From assembly GCA_031292515.1 (NCBI GenBank), contig JARLGZ010000030.1, positions 186,001 through 250,000 of the forward strand: 64,000 nucleotides of DNA, given 5' to 3'. Every line of letters starts with the position of its first letter. Positions within the stretch are counted from its first letter, which is position 1. Positions 41,465 to 49,371 of the stretch are shown piece after piece. This DNA is from Puia sp. (GTDB taxonomy: Bacteria > Bacteroidota > Bacteroidia > Chitinophagales > Chitinophagaceae). A program made the translations under genes and the position numbers. The notes under the pieces are model-generated. The model searched no databases, was not told the DNA's origin, and saw only the letters and a list, made by a program, of their open reading frames with translations.

Positions 41465-42595
41465 ATGCAAAACCCTTCAACCGTCAAGACACGCCTGGCC
41501 TCCCTGGATTTTTTCCGGGGGGTGACCGTGGCTTCCATGATACTCGTCAATAACCCGGGGGACTGGGGGAATATCTATGCGCCGCTGGAACATTCCAAAT
41601 GGAATGGCTGCACGCCGACGGACCTGGTATTCCCCTTTTTCCTTTTTATTGTCGGCGTGTCTATCAACTATGCCATCGGCGATAAGCGGCTGGACCCGGG
41701 GCAGCACAGAAAGCTCCTGCTGCATGCCAGCCGGCGCGCTCTGACCTTATTCGGGCTGGCGCTGTTGCTGACCCTGATACCCGCCTTCGATTTTTCTACG
41801 ATGCGCATCCTGGGTGTTCTGCAAAGGATCGCCATCGTATTCTTTATCTGCGCCGTCCTCTATATCAAGACGTCTTCAAAGACGCAGATCCGTCTTTTTG
41901 CGGGGCTGCTGATCGGGTATTTTCTCGTGATGACTTTAGTGCCGGTGCCGGGTGTCGGCCCTTCCAACCTGGAGCCCGGAACCAATCTTGCCGCCTGGCT
42001 CGATACGATCATCCTGACGCCGAAACACATGTGGTCCGGGACGAAGACCTGGGATCCGGAGGGCATTTTGAGCACTTTCCCCGCGATCGCAACCTGTATT
42101 TTTGGAATGCGGGTGGGCGGTTTCCTCAGGCGCAAGGACCTGGCGGAAGGGGATAAGATCGCGTGGCTTTTTACCGTAGCCGCGTTGGCGATCGTGGCCG
42201 GCCTGGTCTGGAATGGGTTTTTCCCGATGAACAAGGCGTTGTGGACGAGTTCTTTTGTTTTATTCACCGGGGGGCTCGCGACGGCCGCGCTGTCCCTGTC
42301 TTATTGGTTGATCGATGTGCAGCACCGGCGGCGGTTTACGGAACCCTTTGTGGCTTTTGGTTCGAACGCCATTACCGTCTATGTGGCATCGGGGCTGATC
42401 CCGCTGGGGTTGAGCTATATCAAAATAACCACGCCCGGCGGAAAGCAGCCGCTGACACAATATCTGTATGAGACCCTGTTCGCGCATCACCTGGCGCCCA
42501 TCAACGCCTCGCTGGCTTCCGCGCTGGCGTATGTAATTATTTTGTCGATTCCGCTTTGGTGGATGTATAAAAGAAAGATCTTTATAAAAATATAG
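41465..42595 (+). CDS. NagX-like membrane acyltransferase (heparan-alpha-glucosaminide N-acetyltransferase type, DUF5009)
   Basis: A 376-residue inner-membrane protein with about ten hydrophobic helices. The N-terminus RLASLDFFRGVTVASMILVN, then NGCTPTDLVFPFFLFIVGVS with the conserved ‘P-F-F-L-F-I-V-G’ run, is typical of the HGSNAT/NagX family. Members have a catalytic histidine near the first loop; HSKWNGCTPTD is the candidate here. Such proteins are thought to acetylate or carry amino sugars across the membrane in chitin and GlcNAc systems. It precedes the GH20 gene by seven bases. Confidence 0.82.
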   Translation: MQNPSTVKTRLASLDFFRGVTVASMILVNNPGDWGNIYAPLEHSKWNGCTPTDLVFPFFLFIVGVSINYAIGDKRLDPGQHRKLLLHASRRALTLFGLALLLTLIPAFDFSTMRILGVLQRIAIVFFICAVLYIKTSSKTQIRLFAGLLIGYFLVMTLVPVPGVGPSNLEPGTNLAAWLDTIILTPKHMWSGTKTWDPEGILSTFPAIATCIFGMRVGGFLRRKDLAEGDKIAWLFTVAALAIVAGLVWNGFFPMNKALWTSSFVLFTGGLATAALSLSYWLIDVQHRRRFTEPFVAFGSNAITVYVASGLIPLGLSYIKITTPGGKQPLTQYLYETLFAHHLAPINASLASALAYVIILSIPLWWMYKRKIFIKI

Positions 42596-42602
42596 CGGCC
42601 TG

Positions 42603-45080
42603 ATGCACAACCTACTGTTGAGAGACATTCCACTGAAAGGCCTTTCCCGGAAGGGCAGTCCACTGAAGGCGATCCCCTTCTTTTTTGCCGGTTCAATATT
42701 TTTGGGAGCCGTATTTTGCGGGGCCGTCCGGGCCCAGGGGAGCGCCGCGCAGGCAGGCACGACCCGATCTTCAGCGTCTGCGGCATCTCCGGGATCTTTG
42801 GGGTCTCCGGCATCTCCGGCGTCCTCTTCCCCAATACCGTCTTACGGGATCGTGCCCTGGCCGTTGCAATCGCTGCAGAAACCCGGCCTTCACCTGTTAA
42901 AAGACCGGCAGGTGATCTACGCCGATGACTCCAACATGGCTACCGGTCTTTATCTGCAGGGTTATCTGAAAGACTACTATCAATTGCAATGGACCATAGA
43001 GCCGCGGAAAAATTACCGGGGAACGGGTGTATTATTGGCGACGACGAAAGGGGCTTCGCCGGAAAGCTATTCGCTCGACGTAGAACCCGGTTTCATCCGT
43101 ATTGCCGGCGATGGGGCAGGGGTCTTTTACGGTGTCCAGTCTCTATTGCAACTGATAGAGGGGCCTGTAGCCGGCAGGAGCCCGGCGACGGCGAGTGGGC
43201 CGGTTGGACCGGGAGCCCGCAATGGGTTGCTGATACCCTGTCAGTCCATACGCGACCGTCCGCGATTCCATTGGAGAGGCCTCAGCCTGGATGTAAGCCG
43301 TCATTTTTTCACTGTCGAAACCGTGAAGAAATATCTCGATCTTATGGCGCATTATAAGCTGAACACTTTCCACTGGCATCTCACCGATGATGAAGGCTGG
43401 CGTATCCAGATCGACAAATATCCCGGGCTGACAAATAAGGGCTCGAAGATGAGCCGGTGGGCCGCTGAAGGCAAATTCAGGGCTTTGAGCAATATCACGG
43501 GGGGCGGCAATGAGGGGTTCTTTACAAAGGACGAAGTGCGCGACGTCGTGGCCTATGCCCGTCTCCGGTATATCACCGTGCTGCCTGAGATCGAGATGCC
43601 GGGTCATAGCGAAGCGGCCATCTATTCCTACCCGGAGCTCGGGGTGCAGGATTCGACGGGGGAGACACAGCAGGAGAAACCCATTCCGCGGGTCGGGATG
43701 TATGATCCTTCCGAACGGGTCTTTTCTTTTCTCGAAGACGTGCTGACCGAAGTCATGGAATTGTTCCCTGGTAAATATATTCATATCGGCGGGGATGAGG
43801 CGGATATGAAAAAGTGGCTGAGGAGCCCCGTGGCCGTGGCGCTGATGAAACGTGAGGGATTAAAAAGCGAAAAAGAAGTACAAAGCTATTTTATAAAGAG
43901 GATGGAGCGATTCATCCTGTCCAGGGGCAGGCAGCTCGTCGGTTGGGATGAGATCCTGGAAGGCGGGCTGGCGCCCTCTGCCACGGTCATGAGCTGGCGG
44001 GGGGAAGAAGGAGGTATTGCCGCCGCGAAAATGCATCATCCCGTCGTGATGACACCGTTGCCCTATGTCTATTTTGACGCGCCGCAAAGCGACGATCCCA
44101 CGGAGCCCGTCGGGTGGAACTATCCCCTCTCCTGGCAGCATGTCTATTCCTACGAACCCGTGCCTTCTTCGCTTACAACTGCGGAGGCGGCCTATGTGCT
44201 GGGGGCACAGGGCAATCTCTGGGCGGAGAAGATCGCCACAAAGGATCATCTGGAATATATGGTTTATCCCCGGGCCCTGGCCTTGTCGGAAGACTGCTGG
44301 ACGGCCGGACATCAAAAGGACCTCCGTGCCTTCACCCGGAGGCTCGACCACCAGTATGAGCTGCTCAAATTATGGGGGGTGAATGCCCGGCTGCCGGATG
44401 CGGAAGGTCTGCAATTCGTGAGCGCCAACAGCAAGACCTTTACCCTGCAACTGTCCCATCCTCTCAGGGATGCACAGATACGTTATACCCTCGACGGGTC
44501 TGTTCCAGACGAACATTCGGCGCTGTATAGCCGGCCTGTTCCCATAGATCTTACGGGAAAGGACAGCCTGCGTATCCGGACGCTGACGACCTCTTCCCTT
44601 AGCGGGCAGCAAAGATTTCAGACTGTCCTGCTGACCCATCTGCCGGCGATCATGCCCGTCGCGGAGCGGCCCGTTTTGTTTCCGGGCTCCGTATACTCCA
44701 TATCGTCTTCCGGCATGCTGGCGGGGGCATCGGGGATCAGTTCGTCAATGTCTTTTCCCGCCAGGGGGATGCCTGCCGTATTGCGGGAGATCCGGTTCCG
44801 CGGGTTTCTGAAAATCGACCGGGAAGACGATTATCGCCTGGGCGTTTCTTCGGACGGCGAGACCGTGCTGACGCTCGGCGAGCGGCAGATCGTGGACAAT
44901 CGTGGGTATCATGGTACGGTGGACCGGGAATCCCTCCTTCATCTGAAGAAGGGGCTGTACCCGATCGGGTGCTGGTATAAAAATGAGGATGATGACGCCC
45001 GGCTTATCCGGTTCTTTTTAAAGACAAAGACCGGGGAGCCTGTCAATATTTCGGGGATGCTGTTCCATGACGCCGAATAA
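42603..45080 (+). CDS. Beta-N-acetylhexosaminidase (GH20) with PA14 domain
   Basis: An 825-residue secreted enzyme. An N-terminal hydrophobic stretch near residues 18-40 is followed by a Ser/Ala/Pro-rich linker. The GH20 N-terminal domain covers about 75-215. The (beta/alpha)8 domain has HWRGLSLDVSRHFFTVETVK, NTFHWHLTDDEGWRIQIDKY and the catalytic pair in YIHIGGDEADMKKW (Asp398-Glu399). After residue 590 comes a chitobiase C-terminal-like domain (IRYTLDGSVPDEHSALYSRP), then a PA14-like domain (FLKIDREDDYRLGVSSDGET). It should remove terminal GlcNAc or GalNAc, with the acetyl group assisting catalysis. Last intact gene of the locus. Confidence 0.92.
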   Translation: MHNLLLRDIPLKGLSRKGSPLKAIPFFFAGSIFLGAVFCGAVRAQGSAAQAGTTRSSASAASPGSLGSPASPASSSPIPSYGIVPWPLQSLQKPGLHLLKDRQVIYADDSNMATGLYLQGYLKDYYQLQWTIEPRKNYRGTGVLLATTKGASPESYSLDVEPGFIRIAGDGAGVFYGVQSLLQLIEGPVAGRSPATASGPVGPGARNGLLIPCQSIRDRPRFHWRGLSLDVSRHFFTVETVKKYLDLMAHYKLNTFHWHLTDDEGWRIQIDKYPGLTNKGSKMSRWAAEGKFRALSNITGGGNEGFFTKDEVRDVVAYARLRYITVLPEIEMPGHSEAAIYSYPELGVQDSTGETQQEKPIPRVGMYDPSERVFSFLEDVLTEVMELFPGKYIHIGGDEADMKKWLRSPVAVALMKREGLKSEKEVQSYFIKRMERFILSRGRQLVGWDEILEGGLAPSATVMSWRGEEGGIAAAKMHHPVVMTPLPYVYFDAPQSDDPTEPVGWNYPLSWQHVYSYEPVPSSLTTAEAAYVLGAQGNLWAEKIATKDHLEYMVYPRALALSEDCWTAGHQKDLRAFTRRLDHQYELLKLWGVNARLPDAEGLQFVSANSKTFTLQLSHPLRDAQIRYTLDGSVPDEHSALYSRPVPIDLTGKDSLRIRTLTTSSLSGQQRFQTVLLTHLPAIMPVAERPVLFPGSVYSISSSGMLAGASGISSSMSFPARGMPAVLREIRFRGFLKIDREDDYRLGVSSDGETVLTLGERQIVDNRGYHGTVDRESLLHLKKGLYPIGCWYKNEDDDARLIRFFLKTKTGEPVNISGMLFHDAE

Positions 45081-45119
45081 GTGTTCTAAAAAATCAATTT
45101 TGACAGTGAGTAAAAATAA

Positions 45120-45589
45120 CCTTCGGTCGGGCTGCTACCGGATACGGGCAGGTTTTATAAGGTCCGCTTCAGCCATGACCATGAAAAGGCCAGTCCCGGT
45201 TTTTATTCGGTGACACTCGGCAACGGCATGGAATAGACGGATATGCGGGCAATGAAGACTGCAGCCGGATGAGCGCCTGGGCGATCTGGAGCATACTGGG
45301 TCTGTACCCGGCCAACCCGGCCTCCGGGCAGTATGTCTTTGGCAGTCCGCTGATCGACGAAGCGGTCCTGGCGCTGCCGGAGAAAAAAAGGCTGGTCATC
45401 CGGGCCATCCATAACGGGAAGGATCGTCCATATATCCGGGCGATCCGGTTCAACGGCCGCCCTTATACGAGGACCTGGCTGGCTCATGCCGACCTCATGA
45501 AGGGTGGCGTGCTGGAATTCGTCATGAGTGCCGTTCCCGACAAGTCGTGGGGGGCGCGGGAAAGCGACAGACCGGGGAGTGAGTGGTGA
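45120..45589 (+). pseudogene. GH92 alpha-mannosidase remnant with large internal deletion
   Basis: Two fragments of one family lie 40 bases apart in different frames. The first (45120-45236, closed by TAG) reads GRFYKVRFSHDHEKASPGFY then SVTLGNG, which resembles the N-terminal sandwich of GH92. The second (45233-45589) reads GYAGNEDCSRMSAWAIWSIL, GLYPANPASGQYVFGSPLID and LMKGGVLEFVMS, the C-terminal end of the same family. The several hundred residues between these points in an intact GH92 enzyme, including the catalytic acid, are missing. The remnant follows the GH20 gene, so the locus once also had a mannosidase. Confidence 0.8.
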
Positions 45590-45655
45590 GTAGTGAGTAG
45601 TGAGTGGTGAGTAATAAAGAGTGAGCGGAAGTAGCGAACGGTCAGTGCTGAGTAT
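45579..45655. repeat. Heptanucleotide GTGAGTR repeat array
   Basis: Five exact seven-base units of gtgagt(g/a) from 45579 to 45613, followed by degenerate ones up to about 45655. The array starts inside the last codons of the GH92 remnant. The same unit, in the same orientation, recurs at 63487 onward. Confidence 0.85.
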
Positions 45656-45680
45656 CGAATAAATTTGAGGACAGAGATCT

Positions 45681-45735
45681 GAGATTAGGGGCCAGGGATT
45701 AGAGATAGGGATAGGGATTAGGGATGGTGGGGGAT
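45681..45735. repeat. G-rich heptanucleotide repeat (GGGATTA-like)
   Basis: Degenerate units such as gagatta, ggggcca, gggatta, gggata and gggatgg. Guanine runs recur every six or seven bases on the plus strand, which could allow quadruplex structures. It follows the GTGAGTR array, as at the other repeat site. The remaining 50 bases before the CBM9-like gene are A/T-rich and hold no clear promoter match. Confidence 0.7.
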
Positions 45736-45786
45736 GTTGTAAAAAAGCATAGTTTAGCTAATCAATCATCGCTCATAAATAATCAT

Positions 45787-46494
45787 ATGAACAGACTGCT
45801 CGTTTTTGTCTTTGGCCTGCTCTTGCTGAGCAAGACCGGGTTGGCCCAGGATCCGCTGCTGATCCATAAGTGCCAGGACTTTACCGTTACCGGCAATGGT
45901 GATAATCCCGAGTGGGAGAAAGCCTCCTGGAACCCTCTGCAAAAACTCGATGAAGGCGGCGAAGCCTACCAGAGCCGGTTTAAGGTTCTTTATTCTCCGA
46001 CGGGGGTCTATGTTCTTTTCAACGGAGCCGATAATACCATCACGAGCACCTATGATAAAGACTTTGACGATCTTTTTAAGGCCGATGTCTTCGAAGCATT
46101 CATGCAGCCGGATCCCCAGATGCCCCTCTATCTTGAATATGAAGTCAACGCGCTCGACAAGGAATTGGTGCTGATTATCCCAAATATGAATGGGGGGATC
46201 GCCGGTTGGACCCCCTGGCATTACGAAGGCAGACGGAAAGTTGTAAAAAAAGTGGCTGTGACAGGGGGCAACCCCGCCCCCGGCGCTTCGATCCGTTCAT
46301 GGAGCGTGGAGCTGTTTTTCCCTTATTCCCTCTTCAATCCGCTTGCCAATGTGCCGCCAAAATCCGGTACGATCTGGAATGCCAATTTTTTCAGGCTGGA
46401 TTATGATAGCGGCAAGATGATCAAGTGGGCCTGGTCGCCTGTCGAAAGGTCTTTTCACGAATTTAAGAAATTCAGGCCTGTGAAATTCGAGTAG
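45787..46494 (+). CDS. CBM9-like carbohydrate-binding secreted protein
   Basis: A 235-residue exported protein (signal peptide to LLSKTGLAQ). The sandwich resembles the carbohydrate-binding family 9-like domain: FTVTGNGDNPEWEKASWNPL, SRFKVLYSPTGVYVLFNGAD, DDLFKADVFEAFMQPDP and IRSWSVELFFPYSLF, ending WNANFFRLDYDSG. Stand-alone proteins of this kind are common in Bacteroidota; the ligand is not known. The frame opens earlier, but the ATG at 45787 gives the signal peptide. It ends four bases from the stop of the convergent gene. Confidence 0.78.
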   Translation: MNRLLVFVFGLLLLSKTGLAQDPLLIHKCQDFTVTGNGDNPEWEKASWNPLQKLDEGGEAYQSRFKVLYSPTGVYVLFNGADNTITSTYDKDFDDLFKADVFEAFMQPDPQMPLYLEYEVNALDKELVLIIPNMNGGIAGWTPWHYEGRRKVVKKVAVTGGNPAPGASIRSWSVELFFPYSLFNPLANVPPKSGTIWNANFFRLDYDSGKMIKWAWSPVERSFHEFKKFRPVKFE

Positions 46495-46498
46495 AAGT

Positions 46499-47152
46499 TT
46501 ATTGGGTCTGCATTTTTTTGAGGTGGGCCTGTATGATCCGCACGTAAGAGACTGCGTTGGCCAGGAGGCTCCTGATATCCGGGTTGGAGCCGTCGTCTTT
46601 TTCCGCAGGGTTCTGGTCTTTCCAGGTATTTATCTCGTCATCGTCCAGCATCTTCCTGCCCCGGATCTTCTTGTCGACGAGTTGCTCCCGGTCATCGAAA
46701 TAGTACTTCCCTTCGAAGTTCATCGCCAGCATTGTCCGGTCCGGAGCGCCGACGGAATCTTTTTTGGGAAATCCTTCTTCCGCTTCATAGATAAAAAACG
46801 TGCGGAAATTCTTCAGATAGTATTCATACCTGCTCACTCCATAGAAGAGGTCGAACCATAGCGAGATCCTGCAGATCGTGTCGCCCTTGCAGTAAGCGAT
46901 CATACGGCTGCGCCCGTTATAACCCAGCTGCAGGAAATATTCACTCTCCAATTTGACTGTTTTGAGGTCGGGGTCGGCGTTGATAAGCCGGGCGGATAAC
47001 TGGTCGTTGTCGAGGATCTCTTGTCTCGTCTGTTCTTTTGTCTTTTCTTTTGTCTGTCCATAGGAGAAAGACGGGGCGATAAAGGAGAGCAGGCATACGG
47101 GAAATACCCGGGCAAGGAGGTTCGGTGTGATGCAGAATAGATGGCAGCGCAT
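46499..47152 (-). CDS. Secreted protein of unknown function
   Basis: A 217-residue protein I do not recognise. It has an N-terminal signal peptide (LLARVFPVCLLSFIAPSFSY, cleavage near SYGQ). The rest is mixed alpha/beta and highly charged, with YFLQLGYNGRSRMIAYCKGD and TICRISLWFDLFYGVSRYEY in the middle, where two cysteines (CKGDTIC) may form a disulphide. The C-terminal part (KKIRGRKMLDDDEINTWKDQ) is helical. No repeats or catalytic motif seen. It is divergent from the glycerate kinase gene and convergent with the CBM9-like gene. Confidence 0.6.
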   Translation of the reverse strand: MRCHLFCITPNLLARVFPVCLLSFIAPSFSYGQTKEKTKEQTRQEILDNDQLSARLINADPDLKTVKLESEYFLQLGYNGRSRMIAYCKGDTICRISLWFDLFYGVSRYEYYLKNFRTFFIYEAEEGFPKKDSVGAPDRTMLAMNFEGKYYFDDREQLVDKKIRGRKMLDDDEINTWKDQNPAEKDDGSNPDIRSLLANAVSYVRIIQAHLKKMQTQ

Positions 47153-47169
47153 AGAATGCCTGAAGATAA

Positions 47170-47177
47170 TACATTTG
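47170..47177 (+). promoter_or_regulatory. Putative Bacteroidota-type -7 element before the glycerate kinase gene
   Basis: TACATTTG matches the TAnnTTTG consensus and is identical to the element proposed at 31011. It lies 33 bases before the GTG start of the kinase gene. No clear -33 TTTG is seen. Confidence 0.4.
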
Positions 47178-47210
47178 CACTACATTTCCTGTTTCAAAAT
47201 ATTCATTACC

Positions 47211-48353
47211 GTGTTACAGCGCATACTCATCGCACCCGATAAATTCAAAGGCAGCCTGCCCGGGCCGGCCATCTGCGAACTCATAGAAAAGGGGCTTCTT
47301 TCGGCATGTCCGGGTCTGCGGATCACCCGGCTGCCGCTCGCCGATGGCGGGGATGGATTGCTGGATATGGTCCTTCAGTACAGGGCGGCGGAGACACGTA
47401 CGGCGGAAGTCCGGGATCCTCTGGGCCGGCCGGTGTCCGCCCGCTGGCTATTATCCGAACAGGACGGGACTGCCTATATAGAGATGGCCGCCGCGTCCGG
47501 TTTGGATCTGCTGAAACCGGACGAATATGATTGTATGCGGGCCTCGACCTATGGCACCGGTCAATTGATCCGCGAAGCCATCGGCGCGGGCGTAAGGGAA
47601 GTGATCCTCGGTATCGGCGGGAGCGCTACCAATGACGGAGGCATGGGTATGGCGGCAGCGCTGGGCTACCGTTTTCTGGATAGTCGTGGAGAAGAGTTGT
47701 CACCCGGCGGCGAAAACCTGTCGCGGATCAAGACGATCGGCGCGCCGGATCAGCGGATTTGGGAAGGCATCCGGTTCCGTGTGGCCTGCGACGTGAAAAA
47801 TCCCTTGTGTGGTCCACAAGGAGCTACGCGGGTATATGCTCCCCAAAAAGGCGCCACGCCGGCGATGGTCGAGGTATTGGAATCCGGCATGCGGCATTAT
47901 GCGGAGCTGGTGGAAGCCTTTACGGGGAGGGAGATTGCCGGCTTGCCGGGGGCCGGAGCGGCGGGTGGCCTGGGCGCGGGTTGTATGGCTTTCCTGGAAG
48001 CCGTATTGGTTGGCGGAACCGAGCTCGCGATCGAATACAGCCATGCGGAGCGCCTGGCCCGGGAAGCCGATCTGATCATTACCGGGGAGGGCAGGCTGGA
48101 CCACCAGACCTTACAGGGGAAGCTGGTCTCAGGTATCGCAGCCCTTGGGAAGAAATACGACAAGCCCGTTGTCGCGATCTGCGGTTCCCTCGAACTGACT
48201 CCAGAGGAGCTGCGCGAAGCGGGGATCACCGCCGCATTTTCCATCGTAAGCAAGCCGATGTCACTGGAGGAGGCTATCGGCGAGGCACCCCGGTTGTTAT
48301 ATTCCTTGTCCTGCAACATAGGATCTTTGCTGGCTTTAAGGATCCTTCCATGA
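47211..48353 (+). CDS. Glycerate kinase (type II)
   Basis: A 380-residue kinase. Typical family segments are RILIAPDKFKGSLPGPAICE at the N-terminus, PLADGGDGLLDMVLQYR, TYGTGQLIREAIGAGVREVI, GIGGSATNDGGMGMAAALGY, FRVACDVKNPLCGPQGATRV, AYAPQKGATPA-like sequence and DLIITGEGRLDHQTLQGKL. It phosphorylates D-glycerate (to 2- or 3-phosphoglycerate, which cannot be told from sequence). GTG at 47211 places the conserved strand at the N-terminus; no in-frame ATG is close to it. Monocistronic, divergent from the secreted-protein gene. Confidence 0.9.
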   Translation: MLQRILIAPDKFKGSLPGPAICELIEKGLLSACPGLRITRLPLADGGDGLLDMVLQYRAAETRTAEVRDPLGRPVSARWLLSEQDGTAYIEMAAASGLDLLKPDEYDCMRASTYGTGQLIREAIGAGVREVILGIGGSATNDGGMGMAAALGYRFLDSRGEELSPGGENLSRIKTIGAPDQRIWEGIRFRVACDVKNPLCGPQGATRVYAPQKGATPAMVEVLESGMRHYAELVEAFTGREIAGLPGAGAAGGLGAGCMAFLEAVLVGGTELAIEYSHAERLAREADLIITGEGRLDHQTLQGKLVSGIAALGKKYDKPVVAICGSLELTPEELREAGITAAFSIVSKPMSLEEAIGEAPRLLYSLSCNIGSLLALRILP

Positions 48354-48443
48354 TCAGGTGTTTTGTTTCATCCCGGAGGCCGTTTTTGATCATCCCTGTT
48401 TGCCCTTTTTTCCCTACTTTTAATCCTTAGAAGCTTATCTTTT

Positions 48444-49049
48444 TTGTCCACCAAAACTAACTATACCGATCAGGCCTTGCTCGCATTGACCAGGCAAGGA
48501 GACCACAAAGCCTTTACCGAAATCTATAACCGGTATTGGGAAAAGCTTTTTTCCGTGGCTGGAAGCAAACTCAATGATTTTTCACTTGCCGAGGAGCTCG
48601 TCCAGGATATTTTCCTGGATCTGTGGAACCGCAGGAGCGTCCTCATGGTAAGTGGGGAGTTGGGCGCCTACCTCGCCGTTGCCGTAAAATACAAAGTAAT
48701 AGATGCCAGGCTGAAAAGAAATCTTGCTGCGGATTATCAGCGATCCGCCCGGCAAAATCTTTCGCTGGCCGACCGTTCAACCGAAGAATTACTGAGTTTT
48801 GAGGAGTTGAAGGGGCGGCTCGCTCTTTTTGTGGCCAGGCTTCCCGAGAAATGCCAACTGGTTTATAAGCTGAGCAAACAGGATGGATACTCTCAGAAGG
48901 AGATCGGCCGTTGGCTGCAGATATCCGAAAAGACGGTGGAATCTCATCTTGCGCGGGCCGTAAAATATCTTCGTTCCAATCTCGGCGAGTCTTGTAAAAA
49001 AAAGTTGACCTGTCATGCAGGGATTGGCGGTGCTGAACCGACAATATAG
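48444..49049 (+). CDS. ECF-type RNA polymerase sigma factor
   Basis: A 201-residue sigma factor. Region 2: ALTRQGDHKAFTEIYNRYWE, LAEELVQDIFLDLWNRRSVL, AVAVKYKVIDARLKRN. Region 4: ARLPEKCQLVYKLSKQDGYS and EIGRWLQISEKTVESHLARA. TTG at 48444 (Met-Ser-Thr-Lys) is the probable start; an in-frame stop lies about 55 bases upstream and there is no ATG between. The next gene encodes only the N-terminal part of a FecR-type anti-sigma. Confidence 0.9.
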   Translation: MSTKTNYTDQALLALTRQGDHKAFTEIYNRYWEKLFSVAGSKLNDFSLAEELVQDIFLDLWNRRSVLMVSGELGAYLAVAVKYKVIDARLKRNLAADYQRSARQNLSLADRSTEELLSFEELKGRLALFVARLPEKCQLVYKLSKQDGYSQKEIGRWLQISEKTVESHLARAVKYLRSNLGESCKKKLTCHAGIGGAEPTI

Positions 49050-49063
49050 GAAAGCACTGGCCT

Positions 49064-49279
49064 ATGCAACCGGAAAGCACTGAAGAAAGGCTTGCCGAGC
49101 TGGAGGAGAAATGGTTAAAAGGGACTATTACGGTAAGTGAGGCGGAGGAGTACGCCTCCTGGTATAACGCGCACCAGGGGGACCCGCTGTATTTGCCGGA
49201 GGCTTTTGCCGGAAGCAGGGAAGAGCATCGAAAACGGATGCTCCGGAATATCAACGCAGCTAAAGACAAGGGTTTTTAG
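49064..49279 (+). CDS. FecR-type anti-sigma N-terminal domain only (71 residues)
   Basis: A 71-residue protein. EERLAELEEKWLKGTITVSE, AEEYASWYNAHQGDPLYLPE and HRKRMLRNINAA correspond to the cytoplasmic sigma-binding N-terminus of Bacteroidota FecR proteins, which normally continues into a membrane helix and a periplasmic FecR domain. Here a TAG ends the frame before any membrane segment, and the following 90 bases do not encode the rest in any frame I can see. It starts 14 bases after the sigma gene. It may be a functional soluble anti-sigma or the relic of a larger one. Confidence 0.75.
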   Translation: MQPESTEERLAELEEKWLKGTITVSEAEEYASWYNAHQGDPLYLPEAFAGSREEHRKRMLRNINAAKDKGF

Positions 49280-49371
49280 CAGAGGAAGGAGAGCCCAAAG
49301 GCGGGAATGAGAACCGGGACGCGGGACGGGGGAGTAAGCCAAAGAAAAGGATCGCTCAAATCTATATTTAA

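Noticed and set aside
45579-45655. CRISPR array
   Set aside because: Units are seven bases long and contiguous, with no spacers and no cas genes in the window.
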